Shown here piece by piece: positions 15,808 to 24,139 of a stretch of DNA of 64,000 nucleotides (position 1 is the stretch's first letter; the number at the start of each line of letters is the position of its first letter). The position numbers and the translations under genes are program-made. The DNA comes from WHTK01 sp963731765 (lineage in GTDB: Bacteria > Chloroflexota > Dehalococcoidia > DSTF01 > WHTK01): positions 1-64,000 of the forward strand of contig CAVSWS010000039.1 of NCBI GenBank assembly GCA_963731765.1, read 5' to 3'. A model generated the notes under the pieces. That model did no database searches, had not been told where the DNA came from, and saw nothing but the letters and a program-made list of their open reading frames with translations.

Positions 15808-16908
15808 CTATTCGCCGCCGTTACGCCTGATCAAGCGTCGCAATGACGAGAGCACCACCGATTTGTGCTCGTGAGCAGGAGCGGGCGGAGGGTGCCGGCG
15901 TTGTCCAGCCCCGATCGCTCGCACCTCGTCCTCGGCACCGACGACGATCATGATCTCGCCCGTCTGCAAGACGCGAGAGCGAGGAGGCCCCACGATAAGC
16001 CTGCCCGTGGCGTCACGGATCGCGAGGACCACGACCTCACCGCTGCCGGCCAGAACCTCTCCGAGTTCTCGCCCGGCGAACTCCGCGTCTTGATCTACGG
16101 CGACCTCTGCCAGCACGCGCTCTCCGAACGGATCGCCGGAAAACAGGTCGACGAAGTCAGTCACGAAGGGCTGGAGCGCCGCGAACGCCATGCGCCGGCC
16201 ACCCATGCTGTAAGGAGAGATCACTCGGTCGGCGCCGGCCTGTTGTAGCTTCGATTCGACGTTAGGCGATCGCAGGCGGGCTACAACGAAGGTTTCGGGA
16301 CGGAGGCTCTTGGTGGTCAGAGTGATGTAGGTGTTGACGGAGTCGGAGTCAGACGCCGCGAAAAGCGTATTGCAGCGCAATAAACCTGCTTCGATCAGCG
16401 TCTCGTCAGTCGTAGCGTCGCCCAGGACGGTGAGGAGGCCGGCGTTGCGAGCGCGCTGGATCGCTGCGTCGTTATCGTCAACCACGACGAGCGGCAGGTT
16501 GCGCTCAGCCAGCTCGCGCACTACCTCCTCGCCCACGCGCCCGTAGCCGCAGACGATGTAGTGGTTTTCGAGCTCCTGTACCGCCAATCGAAGCCGCCTC
16601 AGGTCGAGTACTTGCCGGAAGTCGCCCTCGATTATCGCCGCAACCATGGCTGTGAGGATATAGAAGGCCACACCGACGCCGAACAGCACGACGAACAGGG
16701 TGAAGATGCGTCCTTCGGTCGAAAGAGGATGCACCTCGCTGAAGCCCACCGTTGTGACGGCCGTAACGGCCATGTAGAGGGCATCGAGGAAGCTCCAGCC
16801 TTCGATCAGCATATAGCCGGCTGTAGCAATCCCCAGGATCACGCCAAACAGCACCAGACCCGCAGTGACGCGGTTGTTCATCAATTCGCGCAATAAGCTG
16901 CCTCTCAT
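15808..16908 (-). CDS. Potassium channel protein with RCK (TrkA-N/TrkA-C) domains
   Basis: 366-residue two-TM K+ channel with cytoplasmic gating domains. The first helix is AGLVLFGVILGIATAGYMLI, the pore/filter is TAVTTVGFSEVHPLS (TVGFS filter variant), and the second helix is FTLFVVLFGVGVAFYILTAM. The TrkA-N Rossmann domain follows (YIVCGYGRVGEEVVRELAER), then a TrkA-C domain (LAEVAVDQDAEFAGRELGEV). MRGSLLRELMNNR is the likely start; the frame runs 30 codons further upstream, but that part lies over the terminator of the preceding gene. Confidence 0.85.
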   Translation of the reverse strand: MRGSLLRELMNNRVTAGLVLFGVILGIATAGYMLIEGWSFLDALYMAVTAVTTVGFSEVHPLSTEGRIFTLFVVLFGVGVAFYILTAMVAAIIEGDFRQVLDLRRLRLAVQELENHYIVCGYGRVGEEVVRELAERNLPLVVVDDNDAAIQRARNAGLLTVLGDATTDETLIEAGLLRCNTLFAASDSDSVNTYITLTTKSLRPETFVVARLRSPNVESKLQQAGADRVISPYSMGGRRMAFAALQPFVTDFVDLFSGDPFGERVLAEVAVDQDAEFAGRELGEVLAGSGEVVVLAIRDATGRLIVGPPRSRVLQTGEIMIVVGAEDEVRAIGAGQRRHPPPAPAHEHKSVVLSSLRRLIRRNGGE

Positions 16909-16956
16909 CCCGTCCGGCCCGATTATAGGTGGCGAGACAGGCCCGTCCGTCAGGTA

Positions 16957-16990
16957 CAAAGAGACCGTTCTCGTGAGAACGGTCTCTTTG
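16957..16990 (-). terminator. Hairpin terminator after the VWA gene
   Basis: CAAAGAGACCGTTCTC and its exact reverse complement pair over 16 bp around two bases. The stem carries AAAGAG/CTCTTT at its base. It lies 28 bases past the VWA stop and before the K+ channel gene, on the same strand, so it probably ends the AAA-VWA transcript. Confidence 0.7.
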
Positions 16991-17017
16991 CGGTCCATGA
17001 ACGTGCAGGTCTGTCTG

Positions 17018-19231
17018 CTATTTTGCGAGGCTCTTTCGCTTGTTACGCACGTAATCGACGAGGATGTATTCGCCCAGGGCGTCCGGCGTCGTGTAAAAGA
17101 CGCGGCCCTTGTTCATCTTCGCCATCTGGTTGACGAACTCCTTGAGGTAGTAGCTGCGGTCCAGCATGAAGGTGTTGATCGTTATCTTCTTCTGGGTGCA
17201 GCGCTTGACCTCTTTGAGGGTCTCGCGAATCGTGATCGGGCTCGGCGGATAGGCGAAGTAGCTCCGGCCGCGCTCGATGTGCGCCGTCGGCTCGCCGTCC
17301 GAGATCATGATGATCTGGCGGGTGCCCGTCTTGTGCTTTGCCAGCAGGTTCTGCGCCAGCATGAGGGCGTGGTGCATGTTCGTGCCCAGGACGGACTCGT
17401 CCCAGCGTACGTACGGTAGCTGGTCCGGCTTGAGCTCCCGCGCGTAGGCCGAAAAGCCCACAAGGTAGAGGGAGTCTCGCGCGAACTGCGAGGAGATAAG
17501 GTTCTGCAGGGCGAGAGCGACCTTCTTCGCCGCCTGGAAGCTGCCCCGCAGCGCCATCGACCACGAGAGGTCGACCATGAGCACCGTGGCGGTCTGGGTG
17601 AGCTGCTCTGAGCGCCAGACTTCGAAGTCGCCCTGCTCCAGATGGATGGGCAGATTGGCTCCCTCGCGACGCACCGCGTTCATGATCGTCTTCTCCAGGT
17701 GGAGGTGGAACGGATCGCCGAACTCATACGGCTTCGTGTCCTCCGCCCGGTCGACACCCTGGCCGGCGTCTTCGACGCGGTGCTTGCCGAGGCTTTCCTT
17801 CTTGAGCTGGGCGTAGATCTCGCCCAGTGCCGCCTGTCCGATCTTGCGCGTGCCTCGCGGCGTCAGCTCCCAGGAATTGCCGCGCTTGCGGATGTAGCCG
17901 GCGTTTTCCAGGATCTCGAGGAACTTCTTCAGTTCCTCCAGCGTTTCGGCCGCTTCATCGCCGAGAAGCTCTTTCAGCTTCTCCATGTCGATGTCTTCGA
18001 TGTCGCCGCCGTACTGGGTCCGCTCGAGCTGGCGCTCCAGCTCGTCCATGTCCTGCATGTCGCCCATGAGCTTCATCGCCTCGGTGAGGTCGATGGGCTC
18101 GTCGCCGCGGAAGGGGTACTGGTTTCGCAGGTCGCGCTGGGGGTACAGGAACTCCAGGTTCGCGGCAAGCTCTGCCATCTCGTCCCGTAGCTCCGGGTCG
18201 GCAATCTTGTCCATGAGCAGGTCTTGGAGCTGCTGCCGCATGTCGGATGGCAGGGAGTCGAGCAGGTTCTGCATCTGTGCCACCTGGCGCTGCATCTGCT
18301 CGATCAGCTCCTCGAGGCTCTGCGGCGGGTTCGGCCCGAAGAGGTCACCGTACTGCTGCATGAAGTTGTCGAAGTCGGGCTCTCCGCCCTGCATCTTCTC
18401 CTGCATCATCTGGTTCAGGTCGCGCATCATCTGCTTCATGCGCTCCATGTCTTCGGGCGTCATGTTGGAGATTTGCTGCTGCAGGTCCTTGAAGAAGGTC
18501 TCCGTCATGGCCTGCTTCAGCATGTCCATGAGCTCCTGGAACTCGGACTGCGCTTCCGGGTCCATGAACTCGTAGTTCTGGAGCTCCTTCATCTGGCCGG
18601 GCAGGTCGTTCGGCAGCCCTTCGAGGAAGTTGCGCTTGCGCTCGACGATATTCTTGAGCATCTCGGCGAACTCGTTCTGGTCGCCGCTCTGCTGGCCGGA
18701 CTGGCCCTGCTGACCTCGCTGGCCACCTGACTGCTGCGAGCCTTGCTGACCCCGCTGCGAGCGAGTGCCGGACTGCTGCATGCCCTGCTGACCTTCACCG
18801 GACTCACCCGATTCGCCAGGCTCGCCTTCGCCGCTCTCGCCGCCTTGCTGGTCAGAAGGATCCATGTCGCCCTGTTCGCCGGACTCCTGATCGCCGCCCA
18901 TGCTTTCGCTCAGGCGCTGCTCCAGGGTGCTGCGCTCCTTGTCGAGGAGCTCTTCCAGGCGGTTCTGAATGTCCTCGAAGGCGGAGGACAGGTTGAACTT
19001 GTCGAGGTTCTGGCGCCGCTGTTGCCGGAGCTGCTGCAAGAGGTCTCGCAGGCCTTGGGTGCGGTCGCCCTGCTGGTCGCGCATTCCGCGCTGCATGAGG
19101 TTTCGGAGGGCGTGTTGAAGATCTCCGAAGTTCATCAGGTCGTCGGTCAGTGCATTGAGCACGTCATCCGGATCGAGCGGGGGGATTTCTTGTGTGCCGT
19201 CCCACTCCGAGTATCGATACCTGATTACCAT
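17018..19231 (-). CDS. VWA domain protein (MoxR-partner/magnesium-chelatase-like)
   Basis: 737-residue protein, the VWA partner of the AAA ATPase encoded 27 bp upstream. The N-terminal part is helical. Residues about 110-185 are a low-complexity Gly/Gln/Ser/Glu stretch (GQQGSQQSGGQRGQQG) and a long Met/Gln-rich coiled region follows. The C-terminal VWA domain has the MIDAS start VLMVDLSWSMALRGS (DxSxS) near residue 555 and the later SDGEPTAHIERGRS loop. MoxR-VWA pairs are known as chaperone-like or metal-insertion systems. There is no sign of ChlH/CobN here, so chlorophyll synthesis is not implied. Confidence 0.85.
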   Translation of the reverse strand: MVIRYRYSEWDGTQEIPPLDPDDVLNALTDDLMNFGDLQHALRNLMQRGMRDQQGDRTQGLRDLLQQLRQQRRQNLDKFNLSSAFEDIQNRLEELLDKERSTLEQRLSESMGGDQESGEQGDMDPSDQQGGESGEGEPGESGESGEGQQGMQQSGTRSQRGQQGSQQSGGQRGQQGQSGQQSGDQNEFAEMLKNIVERKRNFLEGLPNDLPGQMKELQNYEFMDPEAQSEFQELMDMLKQAMTETFFKDLQQQISNMTPEDMERMKQMMRDLNQMMQEKMQGGEPDFDNFMQQYGDLFGPNPPQSLEELIEQMQRQVAQMQNLLDSLPSDMRQQLQDLLMDKIADPELRDEMAELAANLEFLYPQRDLRNQYPFRGDEPIDLTEAMKLMGDMQDMDELERQLERTQYGGDIEDIDMEKLKELLGDEAAETLEELKKFLEILENAGYIRKRGNSWELTPRGTRKIGQAALGEIYAQLKKESLGKHRVEDAGQGVDRAEDTKPYEFGDPFHLHLEKTIMNAVRREGANLPIHLEQGDFEVWRSEQLTQTATVLMVDLSWSMALRGSFQAAKKVALALQNLISSQFARDSLYLVGFSAYARELKPDQLPYVRWDESVLGTNMHHALMLAQNLLAKHKTGTRQIIMISDGEPTAHIERGRSYFAYPPSPITIRETLKEVKRCTQKKITINTFMLDRSYYLKEFVNQMAKMNKGRVFYTTPDALGEYILVDYVRNKRKSLAK

Positions 19232-19258
19232 TTGAATCCCCTGACCGGGGCCATGGAT

Positions 19259-20656
19259 CTAGCCTCTGTACTGTACGGCCGACCCCACCCTGTCTTTGTT
19301 AAGTCGCTTGTTGAGATGCAGGCCTTCGAGGATGAACTCGACGACCGATGCGGTGACGGCTGCCGAAGCCTTGGGCTCGGCCTTGGCCACCTGCTCTGCG
19401 AGTCCGTCGACGTCCTTGACGACCTTGTCGTAGTTGGAGGACGGCATCATGTCGCCTACTTCGATCGAGATGCCCGACTTGAACCGCGTGACGATTTCAT
19501 CGAAGTCGGAGACGCTGTAGTAGCGGTTGAACACGGCCAGGACAGCTCCCTGGATCAGCTTCTCCAGGATCTGCTCTTCCTTACCGTCTTCCACGGTCTC
19601 GAACTCCACCTTGCCCTGGATCGCCGGGATGACGTACTGGAGGTCGGAGACGCGCGGCACCACTTCGGTCTCGCCGGTCTTGATAGCGCGGCGCTGGGCA
19701 TTGGCCAGCAGGCTCTCGTAGTCGGCGATCGAGGCACGAACGGAGACGCCGGAGCGCTGGTTGATGTCCGGGCTTCGCCGGGCCAGACGCGTAATCTCGA
19801 CGACGACTTCCTTCATGAACTGCGGGACGTTGATTTTGAACTCATCGTCCTCGAAGTGCATGCGCTCCTGGTCCATGATGCCGATTTCGTGCTCGGCAGC
19901 ACGCGGGTAGTGCGTGCGGATCTGGACGCCATAGCGGTCCTTGAGCGGTGTGATGATGCGACCGCGGTTGGTGTAGTCCTCCGGGTTCGCGCTGGAGACG
20001 AGGAATACGTCCAGGTTGAGGCGGATCTGGTAGCCGCGGATCTGGATGTCGCGCTCTTCCATGATGTTGAACAGACCGACCTGGATGCGCTCGGCAAGGT
20101 CGGGCAGCTCGTTCAGGGCGAAGATGCCGCGGTTGGTGCGCGGGATCATCCCATAGTGAATCGTCAGCTCGTCGGAGAGGTAGCGACCCTCGGCTACGCG
20201 AATCGGGTCGACTTCGCCGATGAGGTCGGCAATGGTTATGTCGGGCGTGGCGAGCTTCTCACCGTAACGCCGGTCGCGACTGACCCATTCGATTGGGGTT
20301 GCCTCGCCCATCTCAGCCACGAGGTCCTTGGCGTACTTCGAGATCGGGTTGTACGGATCGTCATTGATCTCGCTGCCGAAGACGATCGGCATGCTCTCGT
20401 CCAGCAGGCCGGTGAGGGAGCGGATGAGGCGAGATTTCGCCTGGCCGCGCTCACCGAGGAAAATAACGTCCTGGCCGGAGAGGATGGCGTTCTGGAGCTG
20501 GGGGATCACCGTCTCTTCGTAACCGATGATGCCGGGGAACAGCTCCTCGCCTTTGCGCATCTTCCCGATCAGATTACTTCGCATCTCTTGCTTAACGGTC
20601 TTGACCTTGAAGCCGGAGCTGCGCAGCTCACCTAGCGTCGATGGTTTGGCTGCCAC
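19259..20656 (-). CDS. MoxR/ChlI-like AAA+ ATPase
   Basis: 465-residue AAA+ ATPase in the magnesium-chelatase-I/MoxR class. The Walker A variant GERGQAKSR lies near residue 68, GIFALNELPDLAERIQVGLF holds the Walker-B/sensor region, and the ISANPEDYTNRG-like segment (FLVSSANPEDYTNRG) is sensor 1. A helical C-terminal region of about 150 residues extends past the AAA core. It forms a two-gene unit with the VWA protein. A role in assembling or remodelling another complex is inferred from the family; the client is unknown. Confidence 0.87.
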   Translation of the reverse strand: MAAKPSTLGELRSSGFKVKTVKQEMRSNLIGKMRKGEELFPGIIGYEETVIPQLQNAILSGQDVIFLGERGQAKSRLIRSLTGLLDESMPIVFGSEINDDPYNPISKYAKDLVAEMGEATPIEWVSRDRRYGEKLATPDITIADLIGEVDPIRVAEGRYLSDELTIHYGMIPRTNRGIFALNELPDLAERIQVGLFNIMEERDIQIRGYQIRLNLDVFLVSSANPEDYTNRGRIITPLKDRYGVQIRTHYPRAAEHEIGIMDQERMHFEDDEFKINVPQFMKEVVVEITRLARRSPDINQRSGVSVRASIADYESLLANAQRRAIKTGETEVVPRVSDLQYVIPAIQGKVEFETVEDGKEEQILEKLIQGAVLAVFNRYYSVSDFDEIVTRFKSGISIEVGDMMPSSNYDKVVKDVDGLAEQVAKAEPKASAAVTASVVEFILEGLHLNKRLNKDRVGSAVQYRG

Positions 20657-20738
20657 GTTCCCTCACTCTCTGAGCATGAGCCCCACTGCTGTAGCTGGGC
20701 TTTCCGAATCTGTTCGACTCATATAGGGCTACACACGC

Positions 20739-20744
20739 ATTATA
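20739..20744 (-). promoter_or_regulatory. Possible -10 box for the AAA-VWA operon
   Basis: TATAAT on the minus strand, 83 bp before the AAA start. No good -35 hexamer is seen at 16-18 bp, so support is limited. Confidence 0.35.
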
Positions 20745-20854
20745 CGCGGCCCCTTTGCCTTTACCAGTTGCGGCAAGGTCTCCGGAGGCCGTGCCACTTT
20801 ACAGAAGCGTTAACATATCGGTACCTCGTCCCACGGTAACAGGATGCTGCAAGG

Positions 20855-21427
20855 ATGCAAGACACCGACCCTCCGGGCGCGATTCGACCGGAACTCCTGG
20901 AACGGCTGAAGGCTCTCGACACCGACCTGGGCAGCCCGGGTAGCCTGGCAGAGCTGGCGTATCGACGCGCCAGGGAAGCACTCGAGAAAGCGCTGGAAGA
21001 AGCGCGCACAATACGCCTGCAGGCCCTCGACGATGCGCGCCGCACGCGCGATGAGGAGACGACAGCCCTGCAGCAGGCGTTGCAGTCGCAGCGACAGACC
21101 GCCGAGACGGAGATCGAGGCACTCTTCCGCAGAGCTGAGATCGAGGCAGAGCGCATTCGCAACCAGGCGAACCGAGACGCTGAAGCCATTGTGCACACCG
21201 CCGAGGCCGAGGCGAAGCAGACCCTCGCATCTGCCGCCGACGCGCTGGATGAGGCACGCACCCTGCGCGCCGCAGCCCAGGCACGCCAACGCGCCATGGA
21301 CGACCTCGAGGCCCAGTTCAACCAGGACGTGGCCCAGATCGCCGAGCGCCTCGGCGTCACGGAAAAGCCACCGAAAGGCTGGTGGCGTCGCATCACGCAC
21401 CACGCCGACGGCACGCCGAAGCGCTAG
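20855..21427 (+). CDS. Coiled-coil protein
   Basis: 190 residues, mostly one long coiled coil (about 40-165) rich in Ala, Glu, Arg and Gln, for example AREALEKALEEARTIRLQAL and EIEALFRRAEIEAERIRNQA. The C-terminus is basic with two Trp (PKGWWRRITHHADG) and could contact membrane or nucleic acid. Composition resembles DivIVA/FtsB-like or V-type ATPase stalk-like coils, but no diagnostic motif is present. It is divergent from the AAA-VWA operon. Function unknown. Confidence 0.65.
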   Translation: MQDTDPPGAIRPELLERLKALDTDLGSPGSLAELAYRRAREALEKALEEARTIRLQALDDARRTRDEETTALQQALQSQRQTAETEIEALFRRAEIEAERIRNQANRDAEAIVHTAEAEAKQTLASAADALDEARTLRAAAQARQRAMDDLEAQFNQDVAQIAERLGVTEKPPKGWWRRITHHADGTPKR

Positions 21428-21432
21428 CGGGC

Positions 21433-21471
21433 GAGCTACGAGCTACGAGCTACGAGCTACGAGCTACGAGT
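21433..21471 (+). repeat. Tandem heptamer repeat (GAGCTAC x5)
   Basis: Five perfect copies of GAGCTAC followed by a partial copy, beginning 6 bases after the coiled-coil gene stop. The run is in noncoding DNA and could vary in copy number. Confidence 0.85.
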
Positions 21472-21585
21472 AGATGATGCCGTAGCCGGGGCATTCCAGC
21501 CTCGGCGCCTTCGAGCGCATCTGGCTTTCGGTCAGCCGAGTCACCCTGGCCCACACGAGGCAGCCCATGCGCATGTGCCTTGTAG

Positions 21586-21605
21586 GGGCGGTTCGCGAAC
21601 CGCCC
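21586..21605. repeat. Intergenic palindrome, copy 1
   Basis: Perfect 20-bp palindrome built on GGGCGGTTCG / CGAACCGCCC, preceded by TGTAG. A second copy with the same core lies at 43058-43085. It appears to be a dispersed small palindromic element. Confidence 0.65.
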
Positions 21606-21703
21606 TTCAGGGCACCGTACAGGACACGACTTCTCGGACTCGGCACGGCTCGCCGCAGATCGAAGCCGGAGCATTGTGAAAACGTATGGCTATGGATGGA
21701 TGG

Positions 21704-21777
21704 TGGGCGGTACTGGACTCGAACCAGTGACCTCAGCGATGTCAACGCTGCGCTCTAACCAACTGAGCTAACCGCCC
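21704..21777 (-). tRNA. tRNA-Val (anticodon GAC)
   Basis: Full cloverleaf on the minus strand: acceptor GGGCGGT/ACCGCCC, D-arm GCTC-GAGC with loop AGTTGGTTA, anticodon stem CAGCG/CGCTG with loop TTGACAT (anticodon GAC), T-arm ACTGG/CCAGT with loop TTCGAGT, and discriminator A. CCA is not encoded. GAC decodes GUC/GUU, so valine. It has its own consensus promoter and is divergent from thrS. Confidence 0.95.
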
Positions 21778-21793
21778 CGAGGAGGTAACGATG

Positions 21794-21822
21794 ATGCTAG
21801 CAAGCGCCCTATTGAGCGTCAA
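21794..21822 (-). promoter_or_regulatory. tRNA-Val promoter
   Basis: Minus strand TTGACG (21817-21822), 17-bp spacer ending TGC, TAGCAT (21794-21799). The -10 is about 17 bp before the tRNA 5' end. Confidence 0.65.
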
Positions 21823-21840
21823 ACCTGATCGTTAGGCCGC

Positions 21841-21869
21841 TTGGGGAGCCGAGGCCTCGCTGCTATACT
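21841..21869 (+). promoter_or_regulatory. thrS leader promoter
   Basis: TTGGGG (21841-21846), 17-bp spacer ending TGC, TATACT (21864-21869). It starts transcription near 21876, just at the beginning of the T-box leader. Confidence 0.6.
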
Positions 21870-21875
21870 CGGGGC

Positions 21876-22157
21876 AATCGAATACAGGCGTAGACGAGGA
21901 CGAGTAATCGCGTCACGAGGCGACCAGAGAACGGGAGCAAGGCTGGAACTCCCCCGCCATCGAGCACGACGAAAACCCCCTCGGAGCCGGACCCCCAAAG
22001 TGCACTAGCCGAGGCTTTCCCGCCTCGCGGGCATGAGTAGACGGTCCCGTACCGCCGGCGATAACGGCAGCCATGAGTCCTCTCGATGCGCTCGGGAGGA
22101 GAACCAGGGTGGAACCACGGCGAGCCCACCGTCCCTGTGACGGATGGGCTCTTTTTG
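21876..22157 (+). ncRNA. T-box riboswitch (tRNA-Thr sensing) upstream of thrS
   Basis: The T-box sequence AGGGTGGAACCACGG is at 22106-22120, directly before a terminator stem with a U-run. Upstream is a stem-I region with the expected pieces in order: AGTA (about 21912), AGAGA, GGCTGGAA, and the specifier side GACGAAAACC, where ACC (21975-21977) is a threonine codon. Uncharged tRNA-Thr(GGU) would pair with ACC and with the UGGA bulge, favouring the antiterminator and thrS expression. The UGGA bulge predicts a U discriminator in the matching tRNA-Thr. The stem-I fold was traced by eye. Confidence 0.88.
22122..22156 (+). terminator. T-box-controlled intrinsic terminator
   Basis: GAGCCCACCGTC / CCTGT / GACGGATGGGCTC (one bulged base) then TTTTT. 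The 5' side overlaps the end of the T-box, so antiterminator and terminator are mutually exclusive. Confidence 0.88.
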
Positions 22158-22405
22158 ATCGTGGCCCCTGTAGTGCATGGCGGCCGGGAGACGAGATGAG
22201 ATTCAGAGGTGTCACGCGGGCGCCGTCGTGGTTCGACCAAGGTCGATCGACGCGGCGCCTCGTAACCACGGCGTCGCTGGCGGCGTAACGCGTCCGTGGT
22301 GTTCGCCGGCATCGTTTGCTGCCTACGACGACGCAAGGCTTGCTGCCAGGACCACTTACCAGAACGAACAACTAAGAACTGACAATTCAAAGAGGAGACA
22401 CCGCA
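22158..22405 (+). other. Extra 250-nt leader between T-box terminator and thrS
   Basis: Unusually long after the terminator. It has potential for a second structure: CGTGGTT (about 22228) can pair with AACCACG (about 22264), with the internal hairpin CGACCAAGGTCG. No ORF of interest is seen. The last bases hold AGAGGAGA, the thrS ribosome-binding site, 8 bases before the ATG. Confidence 0.4.
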
Positions 22406-24139
22406 ATGGTTTCTGATTCCGGACAGATCAAGGGCATGGATGAGCTGCTCTACCGCCAGCGGCACTCCGCCGCCCACATCATGGCGGAGGCCGTGCTGGA
22501 GATGTTCCCGGAGGCGAAGTACGCCATCGGGCCGCCGATCGAGAACGGCTTTTACTACGACTTCGACCTGCCGCGCCCGTTGACGCCCGAGGACCTGGAG
22601 CAGATCGACAAGCTAATGCGCGAGTCGATCAAGGCGGACAAGGCCTTCGTGCGTAGCGACTCGCCTCGTGACGACGCGAAGAACTTCTTCAAGGACCAGC
22701 CGTACAAGCTGGAGCTGATCGATGGCATCGACGCGCCGACCGTGGGCATCTGCAAACACGGCAACTTCACGGACCTGTGCGGCTACCCCCACGTCGAGAG
22801 CACGGGCAAGGTCGGCGCCTTCAAGCTGATGAGCGTGGCGGGTGCCTACTGGCGAGGCGATGAGCACAACCAGATGCTGCAGCGCATCTACGGCGTCATG
22901 TTCCCAACCCAGGCCGAGTTGGACGATTACCTGCGCCGCCTGGAAGAAGCAGAACGGCGCGACCATCGTCGCCTCGGCCGTGAGCTTGAGCTCTTCTTCG
23001 TGGACCCGATTGCGCCCGGCAGCCCGTTCTTCCTTCCGAAGGGCGCCATCGTCTACAACCTGGCGACAGCCCTGATGCGGGATATGTACACGCGCTACGG
23101 CTACCAGGAGGTAATCACGCCCCAGATCTTCTCCGTCGACCTCTGGAAGCGCTCTGGACATTATGACAACTACAAGGACGGCATGTATTTCATCGAAGAG
23201 GACGACCAGGAGCTGGGCGTCAAGCCGATGAATTGCCCCGGCCACTGCATCATGTTCGGCGCCCAGGTGCACTCGTATCGAGAGTTACCGCTTCGCTACG
23301 CCGACTTCGGCCGTCTGCACCGCTTCGAGCGCTCCGGTACGCTGCACGGCCTCACGCGAGTGCGCTCCTTCTCCCAGGACGACGCCCACATCTACTGCAC
23401 CATCGACCAGATCGGCGGCGAGATCCAGAGCCTGATCGCCATGATGCGTGAGGCCTACTCCGCGTTCGGGCTGGGCGAGCCGCGGTTTACGCTCTCGCTG
23501 CGACCCGAGAAGCGCATCGGCAATGACGAGGTATGGGACCGGGCCGAAGGGGCCCTGCGTGACGCACTCGAGGCCTCGAACGTGCTATTCACGGAGGTGG
23601 AGGGCGAAGGCGCCTTCTACGGGCCCAAGATTGACCTGTTCATGGACGACGTGCTGGGCCGCGAATGGCAAATTTCGACCTTCCAGCTCGACTTTAACCT
23701 GCCCGAACGCTTCGACCTCACATACGCGGCCGAAGACGGGACGCTCCAGCGGCCCGTGATGATCCACCGCGCCATCCTGGGTTCAATCGAGCGGTTCATG
23801 GGAATCCTCATCGAGCATCACGCCGGTGCCTTCCCGACCTGGCTCGCGCCCGTCCAGGCGACGCTGATCCCGATCGCGGACCGCCACGTCGAGTACTGCC
23901 AGGGCGTGGCGCGGGAGCTACGCGACGCCGGCCTGCGCATCGAGGTGGACGAGCGCTCCGAGCGCATGCAGGCGAAGATCCGCGATGCCCAGATGCAGAA
24001 GGTGCCCTACATGCTCATCGCCGGCGACCGGGACATCGAGGCCGGCGCCGTCTCCGTGCGCACGCGGGGCAACGAAGACCTCGGCGGTATGCCCGTGCAA
24101 GCATTCAAAGAACGGATTATGGCGGAGGTGAAGCTGTAG
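22406..24139 (+). CDS. thrS: Threonine--tRNA ligase lacking the TGS domain
   Basis: Charges tRNA-Thr. 577 residues against about 640 for typical ThrRS: the N-terminal TGS domain is missing, and the protein opens almost directly in the editing domain (RQRHSAAHIMAEAVLEMFPE with the HxxxH zinc-like motif, then YDFDLPRPLTPEDL). The class II core is complete: motif 2 region GRLHRFERSGTLHGLTRVRS, zinc-binding Cys in KPMNCPGHCIMF, motif 3 HRAILGSIERFMGILIEHHA, and the anticodon-binding domain from about 480. Expression is under T-box control. The final bases overlap the convergent Dph6-like gene by 23 bp. Confidence 0.96.
   Translation: MVSDSGQIKGMDELLYRQRHSAAHIMAEAVLEMFPEAKYAIGPPIENGFYYDFDLPRPLTPEDLEQIDKLMRESIKADKAFVRSDSPRDDAKNFFKDQPYKLELIDGIDAPTVGICKHGNFTDLCGYPHVESTGKVGAFKLMSVAGAYWRGDEHNQMLQRIYGVMFPTQAELDDYLRRLEEAERRDHRRLGRELELFFVDPIAPGSPFFLPKGAIVYNLATALMRDMYTRYGYQEVITPQIFSVDLWKRSGHYDNYKDGMYFIEEDDQELGVKPMNCPGHCIMFGAQVHSYRELPLRYADFGRLHRFERSGTLHGLTRVRSFSQDDAHIYCTIDQIGGEIQSLIAMMREAYSAFGLGEPRFTLSLRPEKRIGNDEVWDRAEGALRDALEASNVLFTEVEGEGAFYGPKIDLFMDDVLGREWQISTFQLDFNLPERFDLTYAAEDGTLQRPVMIHRAILGSIERFMGILIEHHAGAFPTWLAPVQATLIPIADRHVEYCQGVARELRDAGLRIEVDERSERMQAKIRDAQMQKVPYMLIAGDRDIEAGAVSVRTRGNEDLGGMPVQAFKERIMAEVKL

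Noticed and set aside
18743..20635. A 630-codon open frame on the plus strand
   Set aside because: It is antisense to the AAA and VWA genes and only reflects their GC-rich codon bias; composition (Leu/Val/Asp-rich) and lack of motifs are typical of a shadow frame.
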